A DNA stretch of 64,000 bases, taken from positions 2,914,001 to 2,978,000 of the forward strand of contig OY969816.1 in NCBI GenBank assembly GCA_963703385.1. Direction: 5' to 3'. The position numbers were made by a program, and so were the translations under genes. Position 1 is the first letter of the stretch. Every line of letters begins with the position of its first letter. This DNA is from Rhodoblastus sp963703385 (GTDB lineage: Bacteria > Pseudomonadota > Alphaproteobacteria > Rhizobiales > Beijerinckiaceae). Of this stretch, positions 28,199 through 37,727 are shown piece by piece. The notes under the pieces were generated by a model, which was not told the origin of the DNA, searched no databases, and saw only the letters and a program-made list of their open reading frames with translations.

Positions 28199-28499
28199 AA
28201 GGGAGCCCTTTCTCCCCAAAGCGCGTTCGAAAAAAACGCCCGTCTTTCGACAGACGAGGGCGGGAGAAGTTGGCGCCGTAGGGCGTCGTTAGACGCCCGT
28301 CCTTCCGGGCGGGCTATCGGCGCCGGATGAACCGTGGCGCCGGGCTCGATGTCGTCGGGGAGGCCGCGACGGGCTGCAAAGGCCCGGCGACCAGGCTCCA
28401 CCAGGCCAACGCAACAAAATCTCGCGGTCGTGATCAGTTTCAAGCTATGCTGTTTATAGCGGGACGCCATTCCGGGGGCGCGCGAGAAAGGATTTTGCA
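28199..28499. other. Intergenic region with tandem hairpins
   Basis: Two GC hairpins lie after acuI: one around CGCCCGTCT...AGACGAGGGCG (about 28239-28264) and one around GACGCCCGTCC...GGGCGGGC (about 28290-28313). They may end the acuI transcript, though neither has a clear T-run. No gene seen. Confidence 0.4.
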
Positions 28500-28805
28500 A
28501 TGTTTCGAAAGCTTGGGTCGGCGGCGCTTTTGGCGCTGGCGTTGGCGACGCCGGTTCATGATGCGGCCGCACAGGATGTGCCGGGGGGAGCGCTGCTGGG
28601 CGGCGTCGGCGGCGCGATCATCGGCGGGGCCGTTGGCGGCGGCAGGGGCGCCTTGATCGGCGGGGCCGTGGGCGCCGTCACGGGAGCGGCCATTGCGGCG
28701 GAAGGCGAGCGACGCCGGGGCGGCTATTACGCCTACCAGCGCGGCTGCTACCTGCAGCGCGCGGACGGCGCCTGGGTCCACGTCTCGCGGCGCTATTGCT
28801 ACTAG
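28500..28805 (+). CDS. Exported glycine-zipper protein
   Basis: 101 aa. Signal peptide (LGSAALLALALATPVHDAAA, cut near AAAQD), then a glycine-zipper stretch (about 30-65) of GGxxGG repeats such as ALLGGVGGAIIGGAVGGG, then a basic, aromatic tail ending YCY with two Cys in RGCYLQR and RRYCY. Likely inserted in or attached to the outer membrane. Function unknown; similar small proteins are common in Hyphomicrobiales. Confidence 0.8.
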   Translation: MFRKLGSAALLALALATPVHDAAAQDVPGGALLGGVGGAIIGGAVGGGRGALIGGAVGAVTGAAIAAEGERRRGGYYAYQRGCYLQRADGAWVHVSRRYCY

Positions 28806-28936
28806 ACTGGAACCAGGGGCGCGTCCGCTCGAGTTTTACGCAAGCGGGGGCGGGGCGGAGAAGCGGCGGCGGGGTTTCGCGTGATGGCTAGCTGTTGAGC
28901 CTCCATAGCCAGCGCCCCGGCGTCCGCGTGAAAAAA

Positions 28937-29836
28937 CTACTCCCCCTGCCCGTTGCCGCTGAGCGCCCCGCGGCGTTTGCTCAATTGCGTCCCGGCATGG
29001 TCCATGAAGGCGCGCACGCGCGCGGCGTGGCGCAAATCGGGATGGGTCAGCAGCCAGAGCACGGCGCCGCGTCCGCCCATCGGCTCGTCGGTGCAGACCA
29101 GTTCGGGATGCTGGTCGCCGATGAAGCGCGGCAGAAAGCCGATTCCCACGCCCTGCGCGATACATTGGGCGATGCCGACCGTGGTGTTGCAGCGCATGGC
29201 GATGCGGTGCGGCGGGATTTCCTTCTCGATCCAGTCGAAAATGTCCACGCCGCCGAAATGTTCGTTGAAGCCGATATAGTCATGGCTCTCGTCGGCGAGA
29301 TCGAAACCGCATTCATAAAGCTGCCGCGAGACATAGCGGCCCCAGACCGACGAGCCGATGCGGCGCCCGACCAGCGTTTCCGGCGGCGCATAGGTCGAAC
29401 GGATGGCGATGTCGGCGTCGCGGCGCGCGAGATTGAGCGGCTGGCTGGTCACCAGCACGTCGAGCTGAATATCGGGGTAGGCCTTGCGGAAACTCGCCAG
29501 AATGGGCGCGAGAACATAATTGAACAAAGCATCGTTGGTGGTGAGCCGCAACAGGCCGGAGGGCTTTTCGTCGCGGCCGGCGATCCGCCGCTCGAAATCC
29601 ATCACGTCGCGGCCCATGCGCTCGGCAAGCGCGACCATTTCCTGGCCGGCGGTGGTGGCGGAATAGCCGTTGCGCGAACGCTCGAACAATTTGGCGCCGA
29701 TCATCGCCTCTAGGGCCCCGAGTCGGCGAAAAACCGTCGAATGATTGAGGTTGAGCGCCGCAGCCGCGCCAACCAGCGAGCCGGATTCCGCGATCCCGCG
29801 CACCAGACGAAAATCGTCCCAACTGATCCGATTCAT
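28937..29836 (-). CDS. LysR family transcriptional regulator
   Basis: 299 aa. N-terminal winged helix: DDFRLVRGIAESGSLVGAAA then LNLNHSTVFRRLGALEAMIG and KLFERSRNGYSATTAGQEMV. The effector-binding domain follows (LRLTTNDALFNYVLAPILAS, then LARRDADIAIRS). The target is unknown; LysR genes often act on a divergent neighbour, but here the genes on both sides converge or run away, so the target may be elsewhere. Confidence 0.93.
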   Translation of the reverse strand: MNRISWDDFRLVRGIAESGSLVGAAAALNLNHSTVFRRLGALEAMIGAKLFERSRNGYSATTAGQEMVALAERMGRDVMDFERRIAGRDEKPSGLLRLTTNDALFNYVLAPILASFRKAYPDIQLDVLVTSQPLNLARRDADIAIRSTYAPPETLVGRRIGSSVWGRYVSRQLYECGFDLADESHDYIGFNEHFGGVDIFDWIEKEIPPHRIAMRCNTTVGIAQCIAQGVGIGFLPRFIGDQHPELVCTDEPMGGRGAVLWLLTHPDLRHAARVRAFMDHAGTQLSKRRGALSGNGQGE

Positions 29837-29884
29837 GGCGTCAAAATGGGTCGATTCCAGAAAAAGCGCAAGCTTCCCGCGTTT

Positions 29885-30880
29885 TCACCCGCGCGGCGCG
29901 GCGGCGCGGCGCAGCCGGTCGTTGATCGCCTCGCCGAGATCGGCGTCGGGAATGGGCGCAACCGCGATTCTTGCCGCCCCGCCGGCGTCGAGCGCCCGCA
30001 GCATGGAAAAGAGATTGGCCGCCGCCTCGGTGAGGTCGCCGCGCGGCGAGAGGTCCAGCACCTTGCCCGAGGCCCCCTTGAAACGGCCGCCGAAATCGAG
30101 ACCCGCCTCGCCGTCCTCAAGATTCTGCGCGGCGAGGCGCACCGAGGCGCGCGGCGCATAATGCGAGGCGAGCATGCCCGGCGCCAAAACTGGACCCCCT
30201 TCTGGACCCCCTTCCGAACCCGCTTCCGCCCCAAGGCCTTCCCCGAGGACGCGCTCGATCTCGGCGCGCGACACGCCGCCGGGACGCAGCAGGCGCGGCG
30301 TGTCGTCGAGCAGGGAGAGAATGGTCAATTCGACCCCGACCGGGCAGGCGCCGCCGTTGAGCACGGCGTCGATCCGGCCTTCGAGGTCGGCCAGCACATG
30401 CCCGGGAGTCGAAGGGCTGACATGGCCGGACAGATTGGCCGAGGGCGCCGCAACCGGACCGCCGGCCGCCGCGATCACGCCGCGCGTCAAGGCGTTGGCC
30501 GGAACGCGCAAGGCCACGCTGTCGAGGCCCGCCCGCGCCAGGTCGCAGACGCTGGCGCCGGGCGCCAGAGGCAAGACCAGAGTGAGCGGCCCGGGCCAGA
30601 ACGCCTCGGCCAGTTTTTCCGCGCGGGCGTCGAAAACGCCTTCGCGCCGCGCCGAGGCCACGTCCGCGACATGGGCGATCAGAGGATTGAAGCTCGGCCG
30701 CCCCTTGGCGCGATAAATTCCCGCAACCGCGCGCGGGTCGGCCGCCAGGCCCCCCAGCCCGTAAACCGTTTCGGTCGGCAGCGCGACCAGCCCGCCGGCG
30801 CGCAGAATCGCCGCGGCTTGCACCATTCCCGCCGGCCCGGGCGCCAGCAGCCGGGTGACCCGCTTGTGTTCCGTTTGCAA
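29885..30880 (-). CDS. tsaC: Threonylcarbamoyl-AMP synthase
   Basis: 331 aa from TTG 30880, the long Sua5-type form. Makes threonylcarbamoyl-AMP for the t6A modification at position 37 of ANN-decoding tRNAs. YrdC domain (about 20-200): GGLVALPTETVYGLGGLAAD, KGRPSFNPLIAHVAD, FWPGPLTLVLPL and PVAAPSANLSGHVSPS. A C-terminal Sua5 domain follows a variable linker (about 215-235, EGLGAEAGSEGGPEGG). Separated by 48 bp from the LysR gene on the same strand. Confidence 0.93.
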   Translation of the reverse strand: MQTEHKRVTRLLAPGPAGMVQAAAILRAGGLVALPTETVYGLGGLAADPRAVAGIYRAKGRPSFNPLIAHVADVASARREGVFDARAEKLAEAFWPGPLTLVLPLAPGASVCDLARAGLDSVALRVPANALTRGVIAAAGGPVAAPSANLSGHVSPSTPGHVLADLEGRIDAVLNGGACPVGVELTILSLLDDTPRLLRPGGVSRAEIERVLGEGLGAEAGSEGGPEGGPVLAPGMLASHYAPRASVRLAAQNLEDGEAGLDFGGRFKGASGKVLDLSPRGDLTEAAANLFSMLRALDAGGAARIAVAPIPDADLGEAINDRLRRAAAPRG

Positions 30881-31017
30881 TTGGCCAATCCTGCTTGACG
30901 TCGGCGACCTATTTAGTTCATATATAAACTATTGGCCTGCCACGCATGCGGACGCACATGACATTGGCGCGCGCGCCGATCAAGGACAATGCACGACGCA
31001 ACCTGGGGGAGGCGGCT

Positions 31018-31758
31018 ATGCCGGATGTCGAAATCGCACGATCGGGCGCTGTGCTGGAGCTGACGCTGAACCGCCCGGCCAAGAAGAACGCCCTGACCAA
31101 CGCCATGTATCGGGCGCTGAACGTGGCCTTGCACGAAGCCGAGCGCGACCCGGCGATCGGCGCGGTTCTGATGACCGGCGCGGGCGGCGTCTTTTCCGCC
31201 GGCAACGACATCGGCGATTTCGTCGCCGCGGTTCAAGGCGGGGAAATGGCCGGCGCCGATTTCGTGCGCAAGATCGCCGCCTTTCCCAAGCCTTTGGTCG
31301 CTGCTGTCGACGGGCTGGCGGTCGGAATCGGTTGCACCATGCTGCTCCATTGCGATCTCGTCTATGCGACGCCCGAATCGCGCTTCTCGTTGCCTTTCAT
31401 CGATCTCGGCCTCCTGCCCGAGGCCGGCGCCTCGCTGCTGCTGCCGCGCCGGGTCGGCATGGCCCGCGCCAGCGCCTGGCTCCTCGCCGGCGAAAGTTTT
31501 GGGGCCGACGAGGCTTTGGCCGCTGGCCTGCTCAATGCGATCCCTGCAAAAGACTCCCTGATCGCGACAGCGCGGGAAAAAGCGGCGCAACTCGCGGCCA
31601 AGCCGCGCACCGCCCTGATGGCGGCGCGAAAATTTCTCCGCGGCGACAAGGACGAAGTCCTCGCCCGCATCGAGGCCGAGCTCGACGCCTTCCGCAAGGC
31701 CCTGGCCTCGCCCGAGGCGCGGGCCGCGCTCATGGCATTCCTCAACAAGGGCAAATGA
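31018..31758 (+). CDS. Enoyl-CoA hydratase/isomerase family protein
   Basis: 246 aa from ATG 31018, chosen for the strong GGGGGAGG upstream; frame is open further up. Crotonase fold: LTLNRPAKKNALTNAMYRAL, VLMTGAGGVFSAGNDIGDFV (oxyanion hole), and CTMLLHCDLVYATPESRFSL followed by FIDLGLLPEAGASLLLPRRV with Glu in the active-site region. Substrate not determinable. An SDR gene follows after 16 bp, so the two probably act on the same acyl-CoA pathway. Confidence 0.9.
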   Translation: MPDVEIARSGAVLELTLNRPAKKNALTNAMYRALNVALHEAERDPAIGAVLMTGAGGVFSAGNDIGDFVAAVQGGEMAGADFVRKIAAFPKPLVAAVDGLAVGIGCTMLLHCDLVYATPESRFSLPFIDLGLLPEAGASLLLPRRVGMARASAWLLAGESFGADEALAAGLLNAIPAKDSLIATAREKAAQLAAKPRTALMAARKFLRGDKDEVLARIEAELDAFRKALASPEARAALMAFLNKGK

Positions 31759-31774
31759 TACAGAGGAGAAGTTC

Positions 31775-32644
31775 ATGGCCGGACTAGCTGGCAAGACCCT
31801 GTTCATCACCGGCGCCTCGCGCGGCATCGGCCTCGCCATCGCGCTGCGCGCCGCGCGCGACGGGGCCAATGTCGCCATCGCCGCCAAGACGGCGGAGCCG
31901 CATCCCAGACTGCCGGGCACGATTTTCACCGCTGCGAGGGAAATCGAGCAAGCCGGCGGCAAGGCCCTGGCCCTGCCTGTCGACGTGCGCGACGAGGCGC
32001 AGGTCGCCGAAGCCCTGGCGGCGACCGCGCAAAAATTCGGCGGCGTCGACATTGTCGTCAACAACGCCAGCGCCATTGCGCTTGGCGGCAGCCAGCAGAT
32101 CGACATGAAGCGTTTCGACCTGATGCATCAGGTCAACGCCCGCGGCTCCTACATGACCGCCAAGCTCGCCTTCCCCTATCTGGCGAAGTCCGCAAATCCC
32201 CATGTGCTGATGCTGGCGCCGCCGCTCGACATGAAGGAGAAATGGTTCGCGGCCCATACCGCCTATTCCATGGCCAAATTCGGCATGAGCCTCGCCGTTC
32301 TCGGCCTTGCCGGCGAATTTCGCCCGGCGGGAATCGCGGTCAACGCGCTCTGGCCGCGCACCACTATCGCCACCGCCGCGATCAACAATCTGCTCGGCGG
32401 CGAACAACTGATGCGCGCCTCGCGCAAGCCGGAGATCATGGCCGACGCCGCGCACGCGATTTTCTGCTCGCCAAGCCGCGAGACCAGCGGAAAATTCTTC
32501 ATCGACGACGTGGTTCTGGCCGCCCATGGCGTAAAAAATTTCGACGCCTATCGCGTCGATCCTTCGAGCCCGCTCGCCCCGGATTTTTTCGTGCCCGACG
32601 ACACGCCGGTCCCGGAGGGCGTCTCGCTCAAGCCGCTGGTTTGA
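31775..32644 (+). CDS. SDR family oxidoreductase (HSDL2-like)
   Basis: 289 aa. Rossmann fold with TLFITGASRGIGLAIALRAA (NADP-type TGxxxGIG), DIVVNNASAIALG, and active-site Tyr/Lys in AHTAYSMAKFGMSLAVLGLA. The insert PHPRLPGTIFTAAREIEQAG after the cofactor loop and the C-terminal GVKNFDAYRVDPSS are typical of the hydroxysteroid dehydrogenase-like HSDL2 branch. Downstream of the enoyl-CoA hydratase, likely same transcript (GAGGAG ribosome site). Confidence 0.9.
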   Translation: MAGLAGKTLFITGASRGIGLAIALRAARDGANVAIAAKTAEPHPRLPGTIFTAAREIEQAGGKALALPVDVRDEAQVAEALAATAQKFGGVDIVVNNASAIALGGSQQIDMKRFDLMHQVNARGSYMTAKLAFPYLAKSANPHVLMLAPPLDMKEKWFAAHTAYSMAKFGMSLAVLGLAGEFRPAGIAVNALWPRTTIATAAINNLLGGEQLMRASRKPEIMADAAHAIFCSPSRETSGKFFIDDVVLAAHGVKNFDAYRVDPSSPLAPDFFVPDDTPVPEGVSLKPLV

Positions 32645-32699
32645 CGGCTTCGATCCGCGCCGTTAACAGATTTTCAGGCGCGGAGGAGAGTCGCGGGCG

Positions 32700-33665
32700 A
32701 TGGCGGTTTACACGGATGTCACGGACGAGGCCCTGTTCGCCTTTCTCGGCGGCTACGACCTCGGCGCCGTCCTGTCCTTCAAGGGCATAGCCGAGGGCGT
32801 CGAGAACTCCAATTTCCTGCTTCATTGCGAAGCCGGCTATTTCATCCTGACGCTTTATGAAAAGCGGGTAAATCCCGACGATCTGCCCTTTTTCATCGGC
32901 CTGATGGAGCATCTGGCGGCGAAAAAGCTGTCCTGCCCGCTTCCGGTCAAGCGCCGCGACGGCCGCTCTCTCGGGACGCTCGCCGGGCGGCCGGCGGCGA
33001 TCGTCACCTTTCTCGACGGCGTCTCGATCCGCAAGCCGGACGCGCGCCATTGCGGCGAAACCGGGCGCGCGCTGGCGCAATTGCACCTTGCCGGCCTCGA
33101 TTTCGCGTTTCACCGCCCCAATGGGCTCTCTCTCGCCCATTGGCCCGATCTTTTCGAGGTTTCCCGCCCACGCGCCGAAGAAGTTTCCCCGGGTCTTGCA
33201 CGGGAGATCGCGGTCGAACTCGACTTCCTCCGGCGCCACTGGCCGCAAAACCTGCCGCAGGGCGTGATCCACGCCGATCTCTTTCCCGACAATGTCTTTT
33301 TCATCGGCGAAAAACTTTCGGGCCTGATCGACTTCTATTTCGCCTGCAACGATTCCCTGGCTTACGATCTCGCGATCTGCCTCAACGCCTGGTGCTTCGA
33401 ACCGGACGGCGCCTTCAACGCCACCAAAGGCCGCGCCCTGCTTCAAGGCTACCAGAGCCTGCGCCCGCTCGACGAGCATGAGCGCGGCGCCCTGCCGGTT
33501 CTGGCGCGCGGCGCCGCCATGCGCTTCCTGCTGACCCGGCTCTTCGACTGGCTCAACGTGCCGCCGGGCGCCTTGGTGAAGCTCAAGAATCCGCGCGAAT
33601 ATCTCGATAAGCTCAGGTTCCATCAGAGCATCGACAACGCCCGCGAATATGGTCTTGTCGAATGA
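32700..33665 (+). CDS. thrB: Homoserine kinase (APH fold)
   Basis: 321 aa, full length for the alphaproteobacterial aminoglycoside-phosphotransferase-fold ThrB. Phosphorylates homoserine in threonine synthesis. Motifs: AEGVENSNFLLHCEAGYFIL, catalytic loop GVIHADLFPDNVFF and LIDFYFACNDSLAYDLAICL with metal-binding Asp. Its stop overlaps the start of rnhA by 4 bp, so both are cotranscribed, an arrangement common in the group. Confidence 0.94.
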   Translation: MAVYTDVTDEALFAFLGGYDLGAVLSFKGIAEGVENSNFLLHCEAGYFILTLYEKRVNPDDLPFFIGLMEHLAAKKLSCPLPVKRRDGRSLGTLAGRPAAIVTFLDGVSIRKPDARHCGETGRALAQLHLAGLDFAFHRPNGLSLAHWPDLFEVSRPRAEEVSPGLAREIAVELDFLRRHWPQNLPQGVIHADLFPDNVFFIGEKLSGLIDFYFACNDSLAYDLAICLNAWCFEPDGAFNATKGRALLQGYQSLRPLDEHERGALPVLARGAAMRFLLTRLFDWLNVPPGALVKLKNPREYLDKLRFHQSIDNAREYGLVE

Positions 33666-34108
33666 CCCGCCACGTCGCGATCTGGACCGACGGCGCCTGT
33701 TCCGGCAATCCCGGACCCGGCGGCTGGGGCGCCGTCCTGACCTTTAACGGCGCCGAGAAGGAATTTTCGGGCGGCGAGGCTTTGACCACCAACAATCGCA
33801 TGGAGCTTTTGGCCGCCATTTCGGCGCTGGAGGCGCTGACCCGCCCCTGCGCCGTCGATCTGCACACCGATTCCCAATATGTCCGCCAGGGCGTGACCTC
33901 CTGGATGCACAACTGGAAGCGCAACGGCTGGCGCACCGCCGGCAGGAAGCCGGTGAAGAACGAGGATTTGTGGAAGCGGCTCGGCGAGGCGGCGCAACGC
34001 CACGACATCGCCTGGCATTGGGTCAAGGGCCACGCCGGCGATCCGATGAACGAGCGCGCCGACGCGCTGGCGCGGGCCGGCATGGCGCCTTATCGACAGG
34101 GGGCATAA
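33662..34108 (+). CDS. rnhA: Ribonuclease HI
   Basis: 148 aa. Cuts RNA in RNA-DNA hybrids. Catalytic residues visible: Asp in IWTDGACSGNPGPGGWG, Glu in TNNRMELLAAISALEAL, Asp in VDLHTDSQYVRQGV, and the C-terminal His/Asp in VKGHAGDPMNERADALAR. Basic handle NWKRNGWRTAGRKPVKN present. ATG overlaps the thrB stop. Confidence 0.96.
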   Translation: MTRHVAIWTDGACSGNPGPGGWGAVLTFNGAEKEFSGGEALTTNNRMELLAAISALEALTRPCAVDLHTDSQYVRQGVTSWMHNWKRNGWRTAGRKPVKNEDLWKRLGEAAQRHDIAWHWVKGHAGDPMNERADALARAGMAPYRQGA

Positions 34109-34196
34109 GCCGATCAGGCCAAGCTTGCGTCGGAGACGCGCCCTTTGCTAAAGAAAAGCCTGGAATTTGGCTGGGGCGCCTTAAGAGCGGTACAAA

Positions 34197-34643
34197 ATGA
34201 CCAAAGCGACGACTGCCTCGATCCGTCCATTTCTGCTTTTCGGCCTGCTGTTTCTGGCGTGGAGCGCATTTTCCGGGACGGCCCGCGCGCAAAGCTGCAG
34301 CGAAGATCTCGCGGCTTTCGGCAAGAGCCGCAACACCGAGATCGAGGCGCTCAACGCCATTTCAGCCGCCCACGACAAAAAGCTCGATCCCGTGGCTGCC
34401 TGCCCGCATCTGCGCAAGATGAAGGATATCGAGGCCAAAATGGGCGACTACATGGCCAAGAACAAGGAATGGTGCAACATTCCGGACGATTTCATCGCCA
34501 AGTTCAAGGAAAGCACCGCGCGCACCGCCACAGTTGCGCAGCAGGCCTGCGCCCTCGCCGCCAAGGCCAAGCAGATGCAGCAAAGCGGCGGAGGCCTCGG
34601 CAATCTTCCGCCGCCGCCGAAACTCCCCGGCGGTCCGCTCTAG
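34197..34643 (+). CDS. Exported small protein, unknown
   Basis: 148 aa. Signal peptide PFLLFGLLFLAWSAFSGTAR with cleavage near ARAQS. The mature part is helical with four Cys (QSCSEDL, VAACPHL, EWCNIPD, QQACALA), probably paired as disulfides, and a Pro-rich end (LPPPPKLPGG). No family recognised; similar proteins occur beside rnhA/ubiA in related genomes as far as memory goes. Ends 3 bp before ubiA. Confidence 0.75.
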   Translation: MTKATTASIRPFLLFGLLFLAWSAFSGTARAQSCSEDLAAFGKSRNTEIEALNAISAAHDKKLDPVAACPHLRKMKDIEAKMGDYMAKNKEWCNIPDDFIAKFKESTARTATVAQQACALAAKAKQMQQSGGGLGNLPPPPKLPGGPL

Positions 34644-34646
34644 GCC

Positions 34647-35600
34647 ATGCCGGCGCCTGCGGCCAAAGCCGCCGCGCAGGCCCCGCTGCCCGACGCGCCG
34701 GCCTCCGGCCTGTGGCGGCGCCTGCCGCCAAGCTGGACGCCTTATATGCAGCTCGCGCGGCTCGACCGCCCGGCCGGATGGCAATTGTTGCTGGCGCCCT
34801 GCCTGTCCTCGGTCTGCCTCTCCACGATCCGGCGTCTGGAAAACCCGAATTACCGGCTGCTCGCCCTGTTCTTCATCGGCGCCATCGCCATGCGCGGCGC
34901 CGGATCGACCTTCAACGACCTGATCGACCGCAAGATCGACGCCCAGGTCGCCCGCACCGCCGGGCGGCCGCTGCCGTCGGGCCGCGTCAGCCCGCGCAAC
35001 GCCGCGATCTTCATGGCCGCGCAGGCGCTCGTCGGCCTCGCCGTCCTGCTGTCGCTCAACCGTTTCGCCATCCTTCTCGGGCTGCTCTCGCTGGTTCCGG
35101 TCGCGGTCTATCCTTTTGTGAAGCGCTTCACCTCCTGGCCGCAGGCCGCGCTCGGCCTCGCCTTTTCCTGGGGGGCGCTGATGGGCTGGGCGGCGCAGAC
35201 CGGCGGCCTCGCGGCGCCGGCTTTCTGGCTCTATGCCTCATGCATCGCGTGGACGATCGGCTATGACACGATCTACGCCATCCAGGACCGCGGGGATGAT
35301 GTCGCGGCGGGAGTCAAATCGACCGCGCTTCTGTTCGGCGCCCATATCCAGCCTGCGGTGGCCCTGTTCTATCTGGCGAGCGTGCTGTGCGCCGAAGTCG
35401 CGCTTCTGACGGCGGGCGCGGGCATTGTCGCCCATATCGGCCTGCTCGCCTTCGCCGCGCATCTCCTGTGGCAGATCCGCCGGCTGGAGGACGCCGACGA
35501 AGCCGAAGCGCTAAAACTCTTCCGCTCCAACGGCCTGGCCGGCTTCATCTTGTTCGCCGGCCTGCTGGGCGAAAATATGCTTTTTTATCTCGTCCGCTAG
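34647..35600 (+). CDS. ubiA: 4-hydroxybenzoate polyprenyltransferase
   Basis: 317 aa, with about 30 extra N-terminal residues. Membrane enzyme that attaches the polyprenyl chain to 4-hydroxybenzoate in ubiquinone synthesis. First Asp-rich motif FNDLIDRKIDAQVARTAGRP, second motif YDTIYAIQDRGDDVAAGVKS, and about eight hydrophobic helices. Starts 3 bp after the exported-protein gene. Confidence 0.95.
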   Translation: MPAPAAKAAAQAPLPDAPASGLWRRLPPSWTPYMQLARLDRPAGWQLLLAPCLSSVCLSTIRRLENPNYRLLALFFIGAIAMRGAGSTFNDLIDRKIDAQVARTAGRPLPSGRVSPRNAAIFMAAQALVGLAVLLSLNRFAILLGLLSLVPVAVYPFVKRFTSWPQAALGLAFSWGALMGWAAQTGGLAAPAFWLYASCIAWTIGYDTIYAIQDRGDDVAAGVKSTALLFGAHIQPAVALFYLASVLCAEVALLTAGAGIVAHIGLLAFAAHLLWQIRRLEDADEAEALKLFRSNGLAGFILFAGLLGENMLFYLVR

Positions 35601-35614
35601 GCCCTGAACCAGGA

Positions 35615-36148
35615 TCATTCGTAGCAGACGATTTCGCGCTCATCGCGGTGGACCGGCAGGACGCGGCCTTTCATGCCCGCCTTGCGGCGCGCCGAAATGG
35701 CGGAGCGCCGCGCTTTCAAAGGCCAGCCGCGCCGGCGCGGCTGAACCGCTTCGGCCATGATCTCGCCGAACCGGCTCTCGACCAGGGCGTCGCCACCCCG
35801 GACGCCCCGCGTGAGGCGCGGCAGGCGGAAGAACTGCGCCCAGGCCAGCCAGTCCCGCGCGGCGTCCCGTTCGTTGTCGGCTTCCGCCAGCGCCACGTCG
35901 AGGTCCGGGTCGGCATGAACCAGGGCCACGCGATAGAACAACCCGCGCGCGCCCTGCTGCAACGCCAGGGCGACGCCGCGAAAACTGCGCGTCGGCAGCG
36001 AAAGCCGCATGCGCACCCCGGCGACGCAGCGGTCGATGGCGATGGAGTCCGCCGTGACGGCAATCTCGCGCCGACCGGAATCTGCGCGCGGATCGTCGGC
36101 GACGATTCGGGCGATTGGAGCGGTCTCGGTTTTGGACATGACGGGCAT
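35615..36148 (-). CDS. DUF6101 family protein
   Basis: 177 aa from ATG 36148 (or 36139). Alphaproteobacterial family of unknown function. Recognisable parts are the strand-rich VDRC-like stretch IAIDRCVAGVRMRLSLPTRS, then ALVHADPDLDVALAEADNER, AARDWLAWAQFFRLPRL and the basic RRRGWPLKARRSAISARRKA end. Converges on ubiA. Confidence 0.75.
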   Translation of the reverse strand: MPVMSKTETAPIARIVADDPRADSGRREIAVTADSIAIDRCVAGVRMRLSLPTRSFRGVALALQQGARGLFYRVALVHADPDLDVALAEADNERDAARDWLAWAQFFRLPRLTRGVRGGDALVESRFGEIMAEAVQPRRRGWPLKARRSAISARRKAGMKGRVLPVHRDEREIVCYE

Positions 36149-36401
36149 CCAGCGACAATTTTCGCGTTGGACCCATCATTCGGCCGCAAGCCTCCACGAC
36201 CCCGCTAAGAAAACGGGCGGCATTTTAGCGATCCCGCCGCCCCGTTCGGCATGTCCAACCCGGAGTTGCGACGTTTGTTCAAATTGTCGGCAATCCCTTC
36301 ATCGGCCCCGCCGGACCGCGCATTTCGCGCTTGCGGAATTTCTTGCCCTGCCGCGCCATGGCGATTACAGGAGAAGGCGACCTTCTCGCGCGAGTCCAAA
36401 A

Positions 36402-37242
36402 TTGTCCGACCCCTCCACCTTCGCCGCCCTCCTGCCTCGCATCGAGGCGGCCGCGCGGGAAGCCGGCGCGATTGCGATGGAATTTTTCCGTCGCGGCGCG
36501 CAGACCCAGGCGGAGGTCAGCCAGAAGCCAGGCGGCTCGCCGGTGACCGAGGCCGACCTGCGTATCGACCGTTTCCTGCGCGACCGGCTCCATGCCTTGT
36601 CGCCGGACCTCGGCTGGCTCTCCGAGGAAAGTGTGGATTCGCCGGAACGGCTGGGCCGCGGGGCTCTATTCGTCGTCGATCCGATCGACGGCACGCGCGG
36701 CTTTGCTGCGGGCGACCCCTGTTTCGCCATCTGCGTCGCATTGATCGTCGACAGCCAGCCCGTCCTCGGCGTGGTCCACGCCCCGGCGCTGGATGAAACA
36801 TTTCTCGCCACGGCAGGGGGCGGCGCGCGCCGCAACGGCGCGCCGATCGCGGTGTCGCAGCGCCGCGAACTCGCCGGCGCCTCGGTTTCTGCGCCTGAAC
36901 TCGTTGGCCGCCGATCTGCGGCGCTCCGGACTTTCCTTCAGCCAGCAGCCACGGCTCCCGTCGCTCGCCATGCGCCTGCTGCGGGTCGCCGAGGGCGAAT
37001 TCGACGCGGCGCTCGCCCGCAAGAACGCCCATGACTGGGACATAGCCGCCGCCGACCTCATCCTGCGCGAGGCTGGCGGCGCGCTGACGGATTTTTCGGG
37101 GCGCGCCCCGCTCTACAATCAGATCGAACCGATCCATCCCGCCCTCGCCGCGGGACCGCCCGGCCTTCGGGCCGACCTGATCCAGGCGGCGCGCGACGGC
37201 GCGGCCAGGGCCGCGAAGCAGCGCGCGCCCGACGAAATATGA
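36402..37242 (+). pseudogene. Inositol monophosphatase/CysQ family phosphatase, frameshifted
   Basis: The first part (from TTG 36402) holds the metal-binding set: SQKPGGSPVTEADLRIDRFL, GWLSEESVDSPERLG and FVVDPIDGTRGFAAGDPCF. At about 36898 the frame breaks; the family sequence continues in another frame as NSLAADLRRSGLSFSQQ, ...LRVAEGEFDAALARKNAHDW and DIAAADLILREAGGALTDFS, which carries the last metal ligand (Asp in HDWD). Together they make a protein of normal length, near 280 aa. A one-base insertion or two-base loss around GCGCCTGAACTCGTTG explains it. Either a recent pseudogene or a sequence error. Substrate could be 3'-phosphoadenosine 5'-phosphate or an inositol phosphate. Confidence 0.8.
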
Positions 37243-37271
37243 CAACGAAATTGTAGCAAAAGGTGACGCGC

Positions 37272-37508
37272 ATGAGCCATGAGGTCGAGCCGAAGCAGCT
37301 CTTGCATCTCGTTTTCGGCGGCGAGCTGCAAAATCTCGAAACCGTCGAATTCAAGGACCTGTCCAAGACGGACATGGTCGGCATGTATCCCGACTTCAAA
37401 ACCGCGCACGCCGCCTGGAAGGCCAAGGCGCAAGCCACGGTGGACAATGCCCAGATGCGCTATTTCATTGTCCATCTGCACCGGGTGCTCGATCCTTCCG
37501 ACGATTGA
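37272..37508 (+). CDS. DUF4170 family protein
   Basis: 78 aa. Small alphaproteobacterial family of unknown function, recognisable by LLHLVFGGELQNLETVEFKD, MVGMYPDFKTAHAAWKAKAQ and the end MRYFIVHLHRVLDP. It commonly lies between an IMPase-family gene and waaA, as here, hinting at a link to lipid A synthesis. Confidence 0.88.
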   Translation: MSHEVEPKQLLHLVFGGELQNLETVEFKDLSKTDMVGMYPDFKTAHAAWKAKAQATVDNAQMRYFIVHLHRVLDPSDD

Positions 37509-37727
37509 TCAGCCCAAAGGCCCACCTGTCCCGGCTCGCCTTTTCCCGCCGCCTGCGCTATCTGTCGCCCGGGACGAGGGCCGTCGCCCGGAGCCGCGAC
37601 AGTCGCGGCTTCGCCGCCCTTCGGCCCGCATGGTCGAGCAAATTCGCGTTGAATCGAGGCCCGATGCGGCGGCGCCTGCCAGCCGCGCCGGAAAAACAAT
37701 GAAAAACAATAACGAAACCGGACTGAG

